The notes under the pieces are model-generated. The model was given only the letters and a program-made list of their open reading frames with translations. It had not been told where the DNA came from and did no database searches. A stretch of DNA of 64,000 nucleotides from V1-33 sp964523105 (GTDB lineage Bacteria > Verrucomicrobiota > Verrucomicrobiia > Verrucomicrobiales > V1-33), in contig CAZFZN010000021.1 of assembly GCA_964523105.1 (NCBI GenBank), positions 1 through 64,000 on the forward strand. The letters run 5' to 3'. The position numbers and the translations under genes are program-made. Below, piece by piece: positions 1 through 8,178 of the stretch; the stretch's first letter is position 1; each line of letters begins with the position of its first letter.

Positions 1-56
1 GTCAGAAGTCAGAAGTCAGAAGTCAGAAGTCAGAAGTCAGAAGTCAGAAGTCAGAC
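1..56. repeat. 7-bp tandem repeat (GTCAGAA)n
   Basis: About eight head-to-tail copies of GTCAGAA start the window and run into position 56. The array may continue to the left of the window. It is simple-sequence DNA with no credible coding capacity, and it adjoins the degenerate repeat field that surrounds the methyltransferase gene. Confidence 0.95.
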
Positions 57-251
57 AGCCGACCGAAGGGAGACAGACGAGCAAGTTCACTAAACCAACG
101 AGCCAAAGGGCGGAGGGCGGAGGACAGCCGAAGCGAAGCGAACCGGAGCGCAGCGGAGATAGCCGCAGGCAACACAGGCGAGCACTCTGACTGAACCAAC
201 GAGCCAAAGGACGACATCCGACATCCGACATCCGACATCCGCCCTCTGACC
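57..251. repeat. Degenerate higher-order repeat field, left block
   Basis: No gene is seen here. The stretch is built from GGCGGAG, AGCCGAAGCGAAGCGAA and a 36-bp unit at 175-210 (it begins CAGGCGAGCACTCTGACTG and ends GAGCCAAAGG). A diverged copy of that unit is at 78-110, and four copies of GACATCC follow at 212-240. The 36-bp unit recurs exactly at 1135-1170 and 1224-1259 on the other side of the methyltransferase gene, so the two blocks are related. Confidence 0.9.
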
Positions 252-971
252 TCAGGCAGCCGGTTTACGGCCGACGGCGAGGACGGAGACGCCGAAGGGG
301 GCGGGGATGACCTTTTCAACGGCGCGGGCGAGCGGGATGATGCGATTGAGCAGGCGCAACTGGCCGCGGGGGGGGACCTGACGCCGGAGCAGCCGGCCGT
401 TCACGAGCCAGCCGGCGGCGCCGAGCATGTTGATGTATTTTGTAAGGACCAGCTCGAAACCCGCTTCGCGGAAGCGGTCGCGGAGCAGGGCTTTCGTGTA
501 GCGGCGGTAGTGTCCGATGGCGGTGTCCATGGGGCCAAAGAGCAACGGATGCGCCGGCACGATGAGGATGAATTTGCCGCCAGGCTGGAGAAGTTCCCCT
601 GTGTGCTTCAGAGCGAGGCGGTCGTCCTCGATGTGTTCAAACACATTCACCGACAGGGCGGTGTCGAGCCGCTCAGGTTTGAGAGTGAGGACTGCCGGAT
701 CGGTGATGCTCATCTGCGCGACGCGGACGTTGGGGTGCCCGGCGAAGCGCTCCCGGACCTGCCGCACGCTGGGTTCGGAAATGTCGAACCCAAACAATAA
801 CTCGCGATCCAGCAGGTGAGCGAAGTGGTTGCCGAGGCCGCAGCCGATCTCCACGACGCGCTGACCGATATGGGCCTTGAACTCATCGAACAGCCAGTCG
901 TCGGCTTTGTTGATGAGCAGACGGCTCTCCCGGACTTCGTGGAGCAGGGATTCGTCGAAAGATAGGGTCAC
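252..971 (-). CDS. Class I SAM-dependent methyltransferase
   Basis: A 239-residue methyltransferase if it begins at the GTG at 971. The SAM-binding motif I is EIGCGLG at residues 41-47, followed by the acidic residue of the FDIS segment, the DTALSVNVFEHIEDD segment and the LLQPGGKFILIVPAHP strand typical of Methyltransf_11/23 proteins. A YRRYTK segment resembles enzymes acting on sugars or lipids in polysaccharide clusters. The open frame runs further upstream, but only through repeat DNA and the N gap, so I place the start at the first codon of conserved sequence; the start is uncertain. It is the last gene of the leftward polysaccharide block. The acceptor is unknown. Confidence 0.8.
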   Translation of the reverse strand: MTLSFDESLLHEVRESRLLINKADDWLFDEFKAHIGQRVVEIGCGLGNHFAHLLDRELLFGFDISEPSVRQVRERFAGHPNVRVAQMSITDPAVLTLKPERLDTALSVNVFEHIEDDRLALKHTGELLQPGGKFILIVPAHPLLFGPMDTAIGHYRRYTKALLRDRFREAGFELVLTKYINMLGAAGWLVNGRLLRRQVPPRGQLRLLNRIIPLARAVEKVIPAPFGVSVLAVGRKPAA

Positions 972-1344
972 TGGGCGGGTGGGAGGGGCGGAGGGAGGGG
1001 CGGAGGGCGGAGGGCAGCCGAANNNNNNNNNNNNNNNNNNNNNNNNNNNNNNNNNNNNNNNNNNNNNNNNNNNNNNNNNNNNNNNNNNNNNNNNNNNNNN
1101 NNNNNNNNNNNNNNNNNNNNNNGCGAAGCGAAGACAGGCGAGCACTCTGACTGAACCAACGAGCCAAAGGGCGGAGGACGAGGACGAGGACGAGGACGGA
1201 GGGCAGCCGAAGCGAAGCGAAGACAGGCGAGCACTCTGACTGAACCAACGAGCCAAAGGGCGGAGGTCGGAGGTCGGAGGTCGGGGGACGGAGGACGAGG
1301 GCGGAGGGCGGAGGGGGCACAGGCGCTCCGCTGGCAGGTGCGGC
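972..1344. repeat. Degenerate higher-order repeat field, right block
   Basis: No gene is seen. Copies of the 36-bp unit lie at 1135-1170 and 1224-1259, each preceded by AGCCGAAGCGAAGCGAAGA-like sequence. Between and after them are four GAGGAC repeats (about 1176-1200) and GGAGGTC repeats (1262-1285). A 100-N gap interrupts the block. Open frames across this block are repeat translations and should not be taken as proteins. Confidence 0.9.
1023..1122. other. Assembly gap (100 N)
   Basis: Exactly 100 N bases. The round number is a scaffolding convention, so the true length of repeat DNA missing here is unknown. The same repeat units lie on both sides. Confidence 0.99.
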
Positions 1345-2634
1345 TCAAGGTTCGCGGCGCGCGACCCGGAAGCCGACCGGGAAGTTGAGATAGGTGCGGG
1401 CGTAGCCCCGCCGATGACGGCAGGCAACACGCAGGTCGCGCGCAAAATAGCCGAAACTGCCGCCGCGGATGACCTTGGTGACGGCACCGGTCAGGATGGG
1501 ACCTGCCGTGTCGGGCAGTGAAGCTTCCGGTTGGGAATACCAGTCGCCCTTCCAGTTGTCCCAGCACCATTCCCAAACATTGCCCACCATGTCGTAAAGG
1601 CCATAGCCATTCACCATGTCGTTACCTGCAGGAACGCCATAATCGAGTTGATTGCCATCGAAGTAGCCGACCGGGGTGGTCCAATTGTACGGTGTGTAAT
1701 ACCACGGATCCCTGGTGCTGTAATATTTGGCCATATGACTGGCAATATGTTCCGCAAATCCGCCGCCGGCACTGGACCATGAATAATGGTGCCCGGTGAG
1801 TCCGCCGCGGGCGGCTTTCTCCCATTCCGCCTCGGTGGGGAGGCGATAACCGGATTTGGTGAAATCGCAGGACCAGTCGTGGAAACTGAAACAACGGGGC
1901 CGCCCCTCCATATCGCTGCGGTAGTTGCAGTAGGCGAGGGCCCCGTACCAGGTCACGCCACCCATGGGGAAGTTTCCTTTGTCATGCTCGACATAAAAAG
2001 CCCCGTCGGCAAAGCGCAAGTAGGTCGCCTGGCGACCGCTGTCGTTGGCGGTGAAGCTCAAGAACGGCTGGGGCGTGCCTTCTGTATTGGTCACTGTCTC
2101 CGCGTTCACGCTGATGAGCCCGCCATCGTAGGCCCACTGGAGCACCGCGCGCATCTGCTCGTGGGTGGTTTCGTAGCGCGCCATGAGGAAGCGGCTCACG
2201 TGAACCTGATGAACCGGGCGCTCATAGATTTCGCCCTCGGCGTAGTTGTCGCCCATTTGAAAGGTTCCCGCGGGGATAATGGAGAAACCGGGCGGACCGG
2301 TTTCCGCATGCACCCGGAATACCACCTGACTGGAGAGCTGTCCGTTCCAGTCCCTGCCGGCGTCCCAGGTGAGACGGTTGTCGAGGCCCGGTCGCACGGC
2401 ACCGCCGGCGGCTCCTGACAGCGAAATGGCGGGCACGGCATAGGTCTGCCCGCCGTCCGCGGAGACCTCCAGCGTGACATGGACGAAGGGCTCGGAAGCG
2501 GTGAGGTCGTAATCGACGTCCACGAGCTTGGTGCCGGGGCGCTGGGCGGCGCGGACATTGCTGACCGCCAATTCCGCAGCCGAGGGGCCGGCGGAAAGGA
2601 GCAGCAGTGTGAGGATGCCGCCGCGGAATTGCAT
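1345..2634 (-). CDS. Secreted SUMF1/FGE-fold protein (formylglycine-generating enzyme-like)
   Basis: A 429-residue protein with an N-terminal signal peptide (hydrophobic ILTLLLLSAG segment, cleavage near residue 20). A beta-rich region to about residue 115 precedes an FGE-sulfatase domain, recognised by IIPAGTFQMGD, GYRLPTEAEWEKAARGG, GLYDMVGNVWEWCWD and VIRGGSF. True aerobic FGEs carry two catalytic cysteines just after RGGS. Here those positions are filled by residues of GYFARDL, so the sulfatase-activating reaction is unlikely. It is more likely a carbohydrate- or protein-binding member of the fold. It lies after a REP pair and the secreted HYR protein in the same direction. The GTG or ATG choice is not in doubt: ATG directly precedes the signal peptide. 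Confidence 0.85.
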   Translation of the reverse strand: MQFRGGILTLLLLSAGPSAAELAVSNVRAAQRPGTKLVDVDYDLTASEPFVHVTLEVSADGGQTYAVPAISLSGAAGGAVRPGLDNRLTWDAGRDWNGQLSSQVVFRVHAETGPPGFSIIPAGTFQMGDNYAEGEIYERPVHQVHVSRFLMARYETTHEQMRAVLQWAYDGGLISVNAETVTNTEGTPQPFLSFTANDSGRQATYLRFADGAFYVEHDKGNFPMGGVTWYGALAYCNYRSDMEGRPRCFSFHDWSCDFTKSGYRLPTEAEWEKAARGGLTGHHYSWSSAGGGFAEHIASHMAKYYSTRDPWYYTPYNWTTPVGYFDGNQLDYGVPAGNDMVNGYGLYDMVGNVWEWCWDNWKGDWYSQPEASLPDTAGPILTGAVTKVIRGGSFGYFARDLRVACRHRRGYARTYLNFPVGFRVARREP

Positions 2635-2696
2635 GGTATGTGGCGCCAGGTGGAGTTAGGGAATCGCTGATTCAAGCCGCAAGCGGCCAATGTGGC

Positions 2697-2753
2697 GTGG
2701 ACCTCCGGTCCACTTGAACCGGGTCCTGCGGGTGGACCGGAGGTCCACACTAC
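2697..2753. repeat. REP-type palindrome pair
   Basis: Two inverted hairpins: GTGGACC-TCC-GGTCCAC at 2697-2713 and GTGGACC-GGA-GGTCCAC at 2732-2748. Read on the minus strand, the right one is preceded by GTAG (2750-2753 complement) and a single T. The left one is preceded by GTGG. The layout, with a central TCC and a GTAG foot, matches the other REP pairs in this window. Confidence 0.85.
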
Positions 2754-2779
2754 GATCCGGCGATAAAGTCAGCGTTTCC

Positions 2780-4225
2780 TTAGAGCGGCGTGATGCGGAG
2801 CCGGAGGAACTTCCGGGGGGCCGGACCGGCGGGTACGGTGAACCGGATTTGCTGCGTGGTGCCGTCCTCGCTGAGCACCTCGACGGCGGCACCGGTGCCG
2901 GCCCATCCGCCGGCAAGGGAAGCGCTGCTCTCGACGGTGTAAGTCAGCTCGGCGGCGGCCGCGGAGGGCCGGCGGCACACGAGGTGCAGACTGTCACCGC
3001 TGACGGACAGGCTGAGGGGCGACGGGGAGGAGAGGAGGGGGGGGGACGCGGTGGCGTACTCCACCAGGTTGGCGAGGCCGTCGCTGTCGGCGTCGTTCAG
3101 ATCGGCGCCTGTTCCGGTGTTGGCCGTGGAGCCAAAATGGGTGTGCCGCCAGGTTTCCAGCGGGGTGGCCCGGCGTCCGGCCAGGGCGACGGCAAAAGGG
3201 TTTTCATCAGGGTCGCTGCTGGCGATGAGCAACTGCGCGGTGCGCGATCCGTCGCCGCCCGGAGTGAAGGTGACGCTGAACGGCGTGAGGGCGTCCGGGG
3301 CGAGGCTGGTCACAGCCAGCGGCCCGGCGCTGAAGTCCTCGGGGGTACCGCCGGGAGCGAGTGAGAGTGCCAGTCCTGTCAATTCCACGGTGCCGGGGTT
3401 GCGAATGCTGAAGATAAGCGTGCGGGAGTCGCCCTGGACCACAGCACCGAAATCCACCGGCACCGATGGGGCCGGGACCAGCGGGGTTCCCTCCGGTTGC
3501 TCAACGCCGATCTGGGTGCCTTCGACCGTGACCTGAAATGTGCCGGTGGTGATATTTCCGGCGCGGTCCTGCGCGGTGACGGAAACCGTAGTGCGCCCAA
3601 CTGGAAAAAGGGAGCCGCCGGGGTTCGAGTAGGTCAGGCTGGCGATCCCGTTGGCGTCGCTGGCGGTGGCGGCGGGGTAAGTGACGACGGCGCCGGATGG
3701 CTGGGTGGCCGGGACGGTGATGTCCGCCGGCACTGACAGCGAGGGGGGCGTTTGGTCAATGATGAGACCGGCGGCGGCGTTGGAGGCAGCAGGGGCGGCG
3801 GCACCTTCCTGATAGCTGAGAGTGAGGGTGTAAATGCCATCAGGGAGGGCCTCGCCGATGAGGATGGCGGCGCTGGTTTCCGGCTGGCCGGGCGGGAAAC
3901 TCACGGTGTGGTCGCCGGCGGTTTCATGCTCCGGGGCGAGAGTCAGCGTCCGGGTGACGGTGCTGTCGAAATGCATTTTGACGGATCCGGGAACGGCCTG
4001 CCGGGGCAGGTGGAAAGTGACGGCCAGCGGCGAACCGGTGAGAGTGCCGCCGGCCGGACTGCGCAGATCGATGGAGCGCGTGTCCACGGTGGTCAGGCCG
4101 GAAGCGGCGGCGGCGGTCTCCGCCTGGATGCGCGGGGAGACTCCGAACGTCAGAACCAGGGCGAGGACGAATGAAGGGCGGCCGGCTTCCCGCAGCGAAC
4201 GGGAAGACCGTTCACTTGAAGGCAT
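2780..4225 (-). CDS. Secreted multi-domain protein with HYR and choice-of-anchor D domains
   Basis: About 481 residues starting at the ATG at 4225, which overlaps the end of the upstream gene by 14 bases. The N-terminus has a basic region and then a signal peptide (FVLALVLTFGVSPRIQA). A beta-sandwich region is followed by a hyalin-repeat (HYR) domain with the pattern SVTAQDRAGN, then an ASPM/SPD-2/Hydin-like choice-of-anchor D domain (VDFGAVVQGDSRTLIFSIRN), a DADSDGLANLVEYAT calcium-binding/thrombospondin-3-like linker and a C-terminal beta domain ending KFLRLRITPL. These are surface or secreted adhesion modules common in Verrucomicrobiota. Its place in the polysaccharide operon suggests an extracellular role with the polymer. 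No PEP-CTERM motif is present. Confidence 0.75.
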   Translation of the reverse strand: MPSSERSSRSLREAGRPSFVLALVLTFGVSPRIQAETAAAASGLTTVDTRSIDLRSPAGGTLTGSPLAVTFHLPRQAVPGSVKMHFDSTVTRTLTLAPEHETAGDHTVSFPPGQPETSAAILIGEALPDGIYTLTLSYQEGAAAPAASNAAAGLIIDQTPPSLSVPADITVPATQPSGAVVTYPAATASDANGIASLTYSNPGGSLFPVGRTTVSVTAQDRAGNITTGTFQVTVEGTQIGVEQPEGTPLVPAPSVPVDFGAVVQGDSRTLIFSIRNPGTVELTGLALSLAPGGTPEDFSAGPLAVTSLAPDALTPFSVTFTPGGDGSRTAQLLIASSDPDENPFAVALAGRRATPLETWRHTHFGSTANTGTGADLNDADSDGLANLVEYATASPPLLSSPSPLSLSVSGDSLHLVCRRPSAAAAELTYTVESSASLAGGWAGTGAAVEVLSEDGTTQQIRFTVPAGPAPRKFLRLRITPL

Positions 4226-5672
4226 ACACTGAGAAGGAATCATTGGAGTAGCGGCAAACGAGCCGGTGGGCGGACTTTTCGACCCACGTGGAGAGGTCGC
4301 TTTCCTGTTGGTCCTGAAAGACGCGCGACACGACAAACTGCCGGGCGCCGATGGATGCATAGAAACGTTCGAACCCTTCGCCAGGAGCGTGAATATCCGC
4401 GGCCGGGGCGCGGGTGTGAAAGGCAAGCCAGCGGGCCTTGCGGAAGACGGGGACCCCATCCTGAGCCGCTGTCTCCGTCTGCAGATAGCGGACCAGATCC
4501 CTGGCATCGGCACTGAGTTCCCCGCCCGGGATGCGCTGCCAGTCGAAGCTGAGATACCGGCCGGCAAAACTGGCGCCGGTCAGCAAAGCGATGCAGGCGA
4601 AGACGGGCCGGCGCCACGCCGGGCGGGAAGCTGAGAGCGCCCGCAAGCCGGCGAGGACGTAAAAAAAGTAGAGGGGAAACAGCGGCATCAGATACCGCCT
4701 CCCTCCCCAGGGAAAAAGACACACGAATAAGAAATACGCGGCAAAGAACAGTTCCACCACGGTGACGCCGCGCCGCCACGAATTGAGGTATCCCCAAACC
4801 GCGGGTATGACTGTGAGCAGAAAGACCCCCCACTGGACCGGAATACTGTGGCCGTTCTCCCAGATGACCGTAAAGCAACGGGTATAGAACCAGGGACTGC
4901 CAGCGAGGGAGCGCAGCGTAGCACTCTGGGCGTAGGGAGTGGCATAGTCGGCCTGGACGGCAAAGAGCCAGTTTTGACCCAGCACCAGCGCCACCGAGAC
5001 AGCACCCGCTGTGAGCCCGAACCATGTGATGCGGCGGGCTTTCCCCCAGTCGAAGAAGATGATCACCGGGGCGAGAATCACCCCGATGCCGCGGGCACCG
5101 CAGGCGATTCCGATGAGCACCCCGATGAGCGTCCCCCACGCGAGTTCCCGTTTGAGGCTCCCACGGGGCGTGGAGATGAAGCGATCTGAGATCCACAGGG
5201 CGGCGAACAGAAAGGCCAGGAAAGGAAATTCAGAGAAGATCGAATCCTTGAAGTCCCAAAAATAAGGGCAGAGTGCGGTGACAGCGACGACAGTCAGGGC
5301 GGTGCCTTCACCGCGCTTCCGCAGGAGGAGGCAGAGGAAAAACAAGGCCGCGCAGAAGAAGAGGATGCCTTCGACTTTTAGTGCGGTGAAATCGAGCCCC
5401 AGCCAGCCATAGACCGGCGCGATGAGCAGCGGATAGACCGGGGGATACATCAACGGATTGATGCTGGTGGGAGCACGCAGGTATCCGATGTCCCCGTAGG
5501 GCCGTCCCTCCACCAGGTTCCTGGCATGGGACAGATAAGCAGCATAATCATCTCCCCAGATGTGGCCCTCGCGAATGGTGGCGATGTAAAAAGCGCCGAA
5601 AGCGGCAATGAGCAGCAGCGCCCGCCAGGGAAAACGCTGCACGGCAGCCGGTGGAGGCTGGAACGTGGCCAT
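4212..5672 (-). CDS. GT39-like (GT-C fold) integral membrane glycosyltransferase
   Basis: 486 residues starting at the ATG at 5672. The frame extends a few codons to a TTG, which I did not use. About ten hydrophobic segments are visible. The first periplasmic loop carries HIWGDDYAAY, an acidic pair at the place where GT-C enzymes of the ArnT/PMT type bind the polyprenyl-linked donor sugar. A soluble C-terminal tail of about 120 residues follows the last membrane helix. The likely role is transfer of a sugar from a lipid-phosphate carrier on the outer face of the membrane, inside the polysaccharide block. Donor and acceptor cannot be told from sequence. Confidence 0.75.
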   Translation of the reverse strand: MATFQPPPAAVQRFPWRALLLIAAFGAFYIATIREGHIWGDDYAAYLSHARNLVEGRPYGDIGYLRAPTSINPLMYPPVYPLLIAPVYGWLGLDFTALKVEGILFFCAALFFLCLLLRKRGEGTALTVVAVTALCPYFWDFKDSIFSEFPFLAFLFAALWISDRFISTPRGSLKRELAWGTLIGVLIGIACGARGIGVILAPVIIFFDWGKARRITWFGLTAGAVSVALVLGQNWLFAVQADYATPYAQSATLRSLAGSPWFYTRCFTVIWENGHSIPVQWGVFLLTVIPAVWGYLNSWRRGVTVVELFFAAYFLFVCLFPWGGRRYLMPLFPLYFFYVLAGLRALSASRPAWRRPVFACIALLTGASFAGRYLSFDWQRIPGGELSADARDLVRYLQTETAAQDGVPVFRKARWLAFHTRAPAADIHAPGEGFERFYASIGARQFVVSRVFQDQQESDLSTWVEKSAHRLVCRYSNDSFSVYAFK

Positions 5673-5720
5673 GAATTCGGGCAAGAGGACGGAGGACGGA
5701 GGCGGCTGAGCCTGAACCGG

Positions 5721-7367
5721 TCAGCTTTTGTCGCTGTCGCCGCGGAGCCAGGAAAGATGCTGGGCGGCGACATTGAACGCGTTGCGGAGCATGGAGGGAT
5801 TGGTCAGGACCATTTTGGCGAAAGTCAGCATGGGTCCGGGACGCATGGCCCATTCGCGGAAGGCGCGTTTTTGCCAGTATTCCATGCGCTCTGCGGGCAG
5901 GTCCGGGTAGTCGAGCACGGTGCCCTTATCCATGTCCACCTCCTCCCATTTGGTTCCCGCGCGGAACCAGCCGTTTTTCATGACCTCGAAGAAGAACGGA
6001 GTGCCGGGATAGGGCGCGGCGATGTGGAAAAGGGCGATGTCGAGCGGCATCCGTTTGGCGAAGTTGATGGTGTCGCGGATGGTGGCTTCGGTTTCCCCGG
6101 GCAGGCCGATGATGAAGTAGCCCCAGTTCTTGATGCCGGCTTTGCGGGCGGCCTTGAGCGAAGCGGCGGCTTTGTCAGGATTGGTGCCCTTGCGGGCGCG
6201 CTTCAGAATGTCGGCATTCCCGCTCTCCAGTCCCCACGCGATCAAATGGCAGCCGGCTTTGGCCATGCGCTGGAGCAGTTCCTCATCCACGAAGTCCACG
6301 CGGCTGTTGCAGGTCCACTTCAGACCGATGTTTTCTTCGATCATGCGGTCGCAGATGCCAAGGACGTGCTGCCGGTCCACGGTGAAGAGGTCGGCATACA
6401 TGTGGACGTTGTTGAGGCCGAGCTTTTTGAGTTTCCACAGTTCCTGCATCACGCTGTCGGCGGAGCGGGTGCGCACGCTGTATTGATAGGTGACGTGCTT
6501 GATGCAGTAGGAACAGCCGGCGGGACAGCCGCGGCTGGGCACGATGAAGGTGAACGGCCCCTTGAGCATGGGCATGCGGTAGCGCTGGAGCGGCAGCAAC
6601 TCATGCATCGGGACGGGCAGATCATTCAGATCGTTGACGAACGGCCGGGCGGGATTGAGCACCGGCTCGCCGTTGCGGCGCCAGCAGAGTCCTTTGATGT
6701 GCTCCAGCCCTTTCTCCTGCTGCTCCGGCGCTGCCGCGGGATCGTTTTTGGCAAAGAGCCGCCGGATCTCCTCCGGGCGTTCAGCCATCCGGTCTTCGAG
6801 ATGGTCCAGCAGATCACGCAGTGTCAGGTCCGGCTCCCCGTGCAGCACAAAGTCGAGGGTGGCATACAGGCGGAGCGTTTCGCGGGGGATGGGCGTAACG
6901 TGCGTCCCAAACGCCAGAGTGATGGCTCCGCGGTTTTTGGCGAGAAAGGTGCCGTAAATGTCGTTCTCCAGCGTGGGGGCGGTGACCTGAGTGAGATAGT
7001 ATTTCGGCGTGTAGCGGTCGAGCAGTTCTGTGAACTGTTTCCAGTTCATCCGCTCGGCGATGGCATCCACGATCTTGACCGAATATTGCGGATGCAGCAG
7101 TGCGGCCATTTGCGCGAGGGACACCTGGGGCCAGACCATGTTTTCCCGCGAGCGCCGCCCGACGCGGTGCTGGCTGCGAATCCAGATGCCCCCGTCGGGC
7201 GAGGGGGGATTCACCAGCAGAATATCCACCGCTTCTGCCGAGCGGCGGCGCTGGTGCTGTGCCGCCATGACAATGGCGTCGGCATCCGGAAACTTCGGCA
7301 GAGGAAGCTTGCGGGCGCGGGCGGCGGGGTCTGCAGCCGGTGCCGGAAATTCAGCGGTAACGCTCAT
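5721..7367 (-). CDS. B12-binding-domain radical SAM protein
   Basis: 548 residues. The N-terminal part, with the ILLVNPPSPDGG strand and HGEPDLTLRDLLDHL, has the shape of a cobalamin-binding Rossmann domain as in BchE/HpnJ-type enzymes. The radical SAM core follows with SRGCPAGCSYC, giving cysteines 281, 285 and 288 (CxxxCxxC) for the 4Fe-4S cluster. The segments LIAWGLESGNADIL and YFIIGLPGETEATI are typical of the family. Such enzymes methylate or rearrange unactivated carbons, often on sugars or lipids. The substrate is unknown, but its position between a GT39-like enzyme and an acyltransferase points to a modification of the polymer or its lipid carrier. Confidence 0.85.
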   Translation of the reverse strand: MSVTAEFPAPAADPAARARKLPLPKFPDADAIVMAAQHQRRRSAEAVDILLVNPPSPDGGIWIRSQHRVGRRSRENMVWPQVSLAQMAALLHPQYSVKIVDAIAERMNWKQFTELLDRYTPKYYLTQVTAPTLENDIYGTFLAKNRGAITLAFGTHVTPIPRETLRLYATLDFVLHGEPDLTLRDLLDHLEDRMAERPEEIRRLFAKNDPAAAPEQQEKGLEHIKGLCWRRNGEPVLNPARPFVNDLNDLPVPMHELLPLQRYRMPMLKGPFTFIVPSRGCPAGCSYCIKHVTYQYSVRTRSADSVMQELWKLKKLGLNNVHMYADLFTVDRQHVLGICDRMIEENIGLKWTCNSRVDFVDEELLQRMAKAGCHLIAWGLESGNADILKRARKGTNPDKAAASLKAARKAGIKNWGYFIIGLPGETEATIRDTINFAKRMPLDIALFHIAAPYPGTPFFFEVMKNGWFRAGTKWEEVDMDKGTVLDYPDLPAERMEYWQKRAFREWAMRPGPMLTFAKMVLTNPSMLRNAFNVAAQHLSWLRGDSDKS

Positions 7368-7413
7368 GGGGATGGCAGGGTCAGGGGCAAAGACAGTTCA
7401 GGGGAGGCTGGTG

Positions 7414-8178
7414 TCAGGGATTATCGCCGCAGGTTCCGGGTGTCACCTGATAGACAGGGCCGCGGTCGCGTGCGGAGGGAACCCCGTCAATCCGGCGCAA
7501 CACCCGGGCGGGCACTCCGCCGGCGACGCAGTGCGGGGGAATATCTTGAGTGACGACGGCGCCCGCGGCGATGACGGAGCCTTTTCCGATGCGCACCCCG
7601 TCTGTAATGACAGCACCCGAGCCGATCCAGACATCATCCTCGATGACAATGCCGCGGGCAGTGATCCCCTGGACGGTGAACGATTTGCAAGGGTCGTCGA
7701 AAACGTGGTTCACAGCGATGATTTGAGAATGAGGTGAAGTGTAAACCCGGTCGCCGATGGTGACGCCGCCCTGACCGCGAATGATGCAGTACTCGCCAAT
7801 GAGGCAGTGGCTGCCGATGTGAATGCCGGCACGGGGCAGGTCGCGGAAGTTATAAACATGCAGCACGGCGCCGTGCATCACGAAGGTGTGAGCGCCGAGG
7901 GTGATGCCGCCGGGGCAGGCGTGGAGGTAGGTGTGCTGATCCAGGTAACATCCGCGGCCAAGTTTGATGCGGGAGGCGAACCGCAGCCGGACACCGTGCT
8001 CGATGCCGGCGACGCCCTCCATGCGGAGGAGGAGCCGGTAGAGTCCGGCCCGCAGGGCGATTCCGAGGATGGTGGGCACCCAGCCGGCACAAGTGAAGAT
8101 CAATTGTTCCAGCCAGTAGCGGAGGATTCCATCCGCCTGCCGGCGCATGTAGAGCCCGGGGCCGGAGAATTCATTCAT
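7414..8178 (-). CDS. Left-handed beta-helix O/N-acyltransferase (WcaF/Maa-like)
   Basis: 254 residues starting at the ATG at 8178, which overlaps the stop of the upstream GT2 gene as ATGA. This coupling decides the start. An N-terminal amphipathic region is followed by hexapeptide repeats (for example IHIGSHCLIGEYCIIRG and DDVWIGSGAVITDGVRIGKGSVIAAGAVV). The catalytic-type histidine and asparagine lie in AVNHVFDDP, and the end has the classic VAGGVPARVL signature. It probably acetylates a sugar in the repeating unit using acetyl-CoA. The alternative, a WbpD-like N-acetyltransferase for a 3-amino sugar, is possible but the sequence looks closer to the WcaF/LacA group. Confidence 0.85.
   Translation of the reverse strand: MNEFSGPGLYMRRQADGILRYWLEQLIFTCAGWVPTILGIALRAGLYRLLLRMEGVAGIEHGVRLRFASRIKLGRGCYLDQHTYLHACPGGITLGAHTFVMHGAVLHVYNFRDLPRAGIHIGSHCLIGEYCIIRGQGGVTIGDRVYTSPHSQIIAVNHVFDDPCKSFTVQGITARGIVIEDDVWIGSGAVITDGVRIGKGSVIAAGAVVTQDIPPHCVAGGVPARVLRRIDGVPSARDRGPVYQVTPGTCGDNP

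Noticed and set aside
252..1487. Long minus-strand frame joining the methyltransferase to upstream sequence across the N gap
   Set aside because: The upstream part translates repeat DNA and undetermined bases; the conserved domain begins near 971.
5526..7553. 675-residue plus-strand open frame
   Set aside because: It lies opposite the B12 radical SAM gene, whose protein has clear family motifs. The plus frame has no recognisable domain and results from high GC content.
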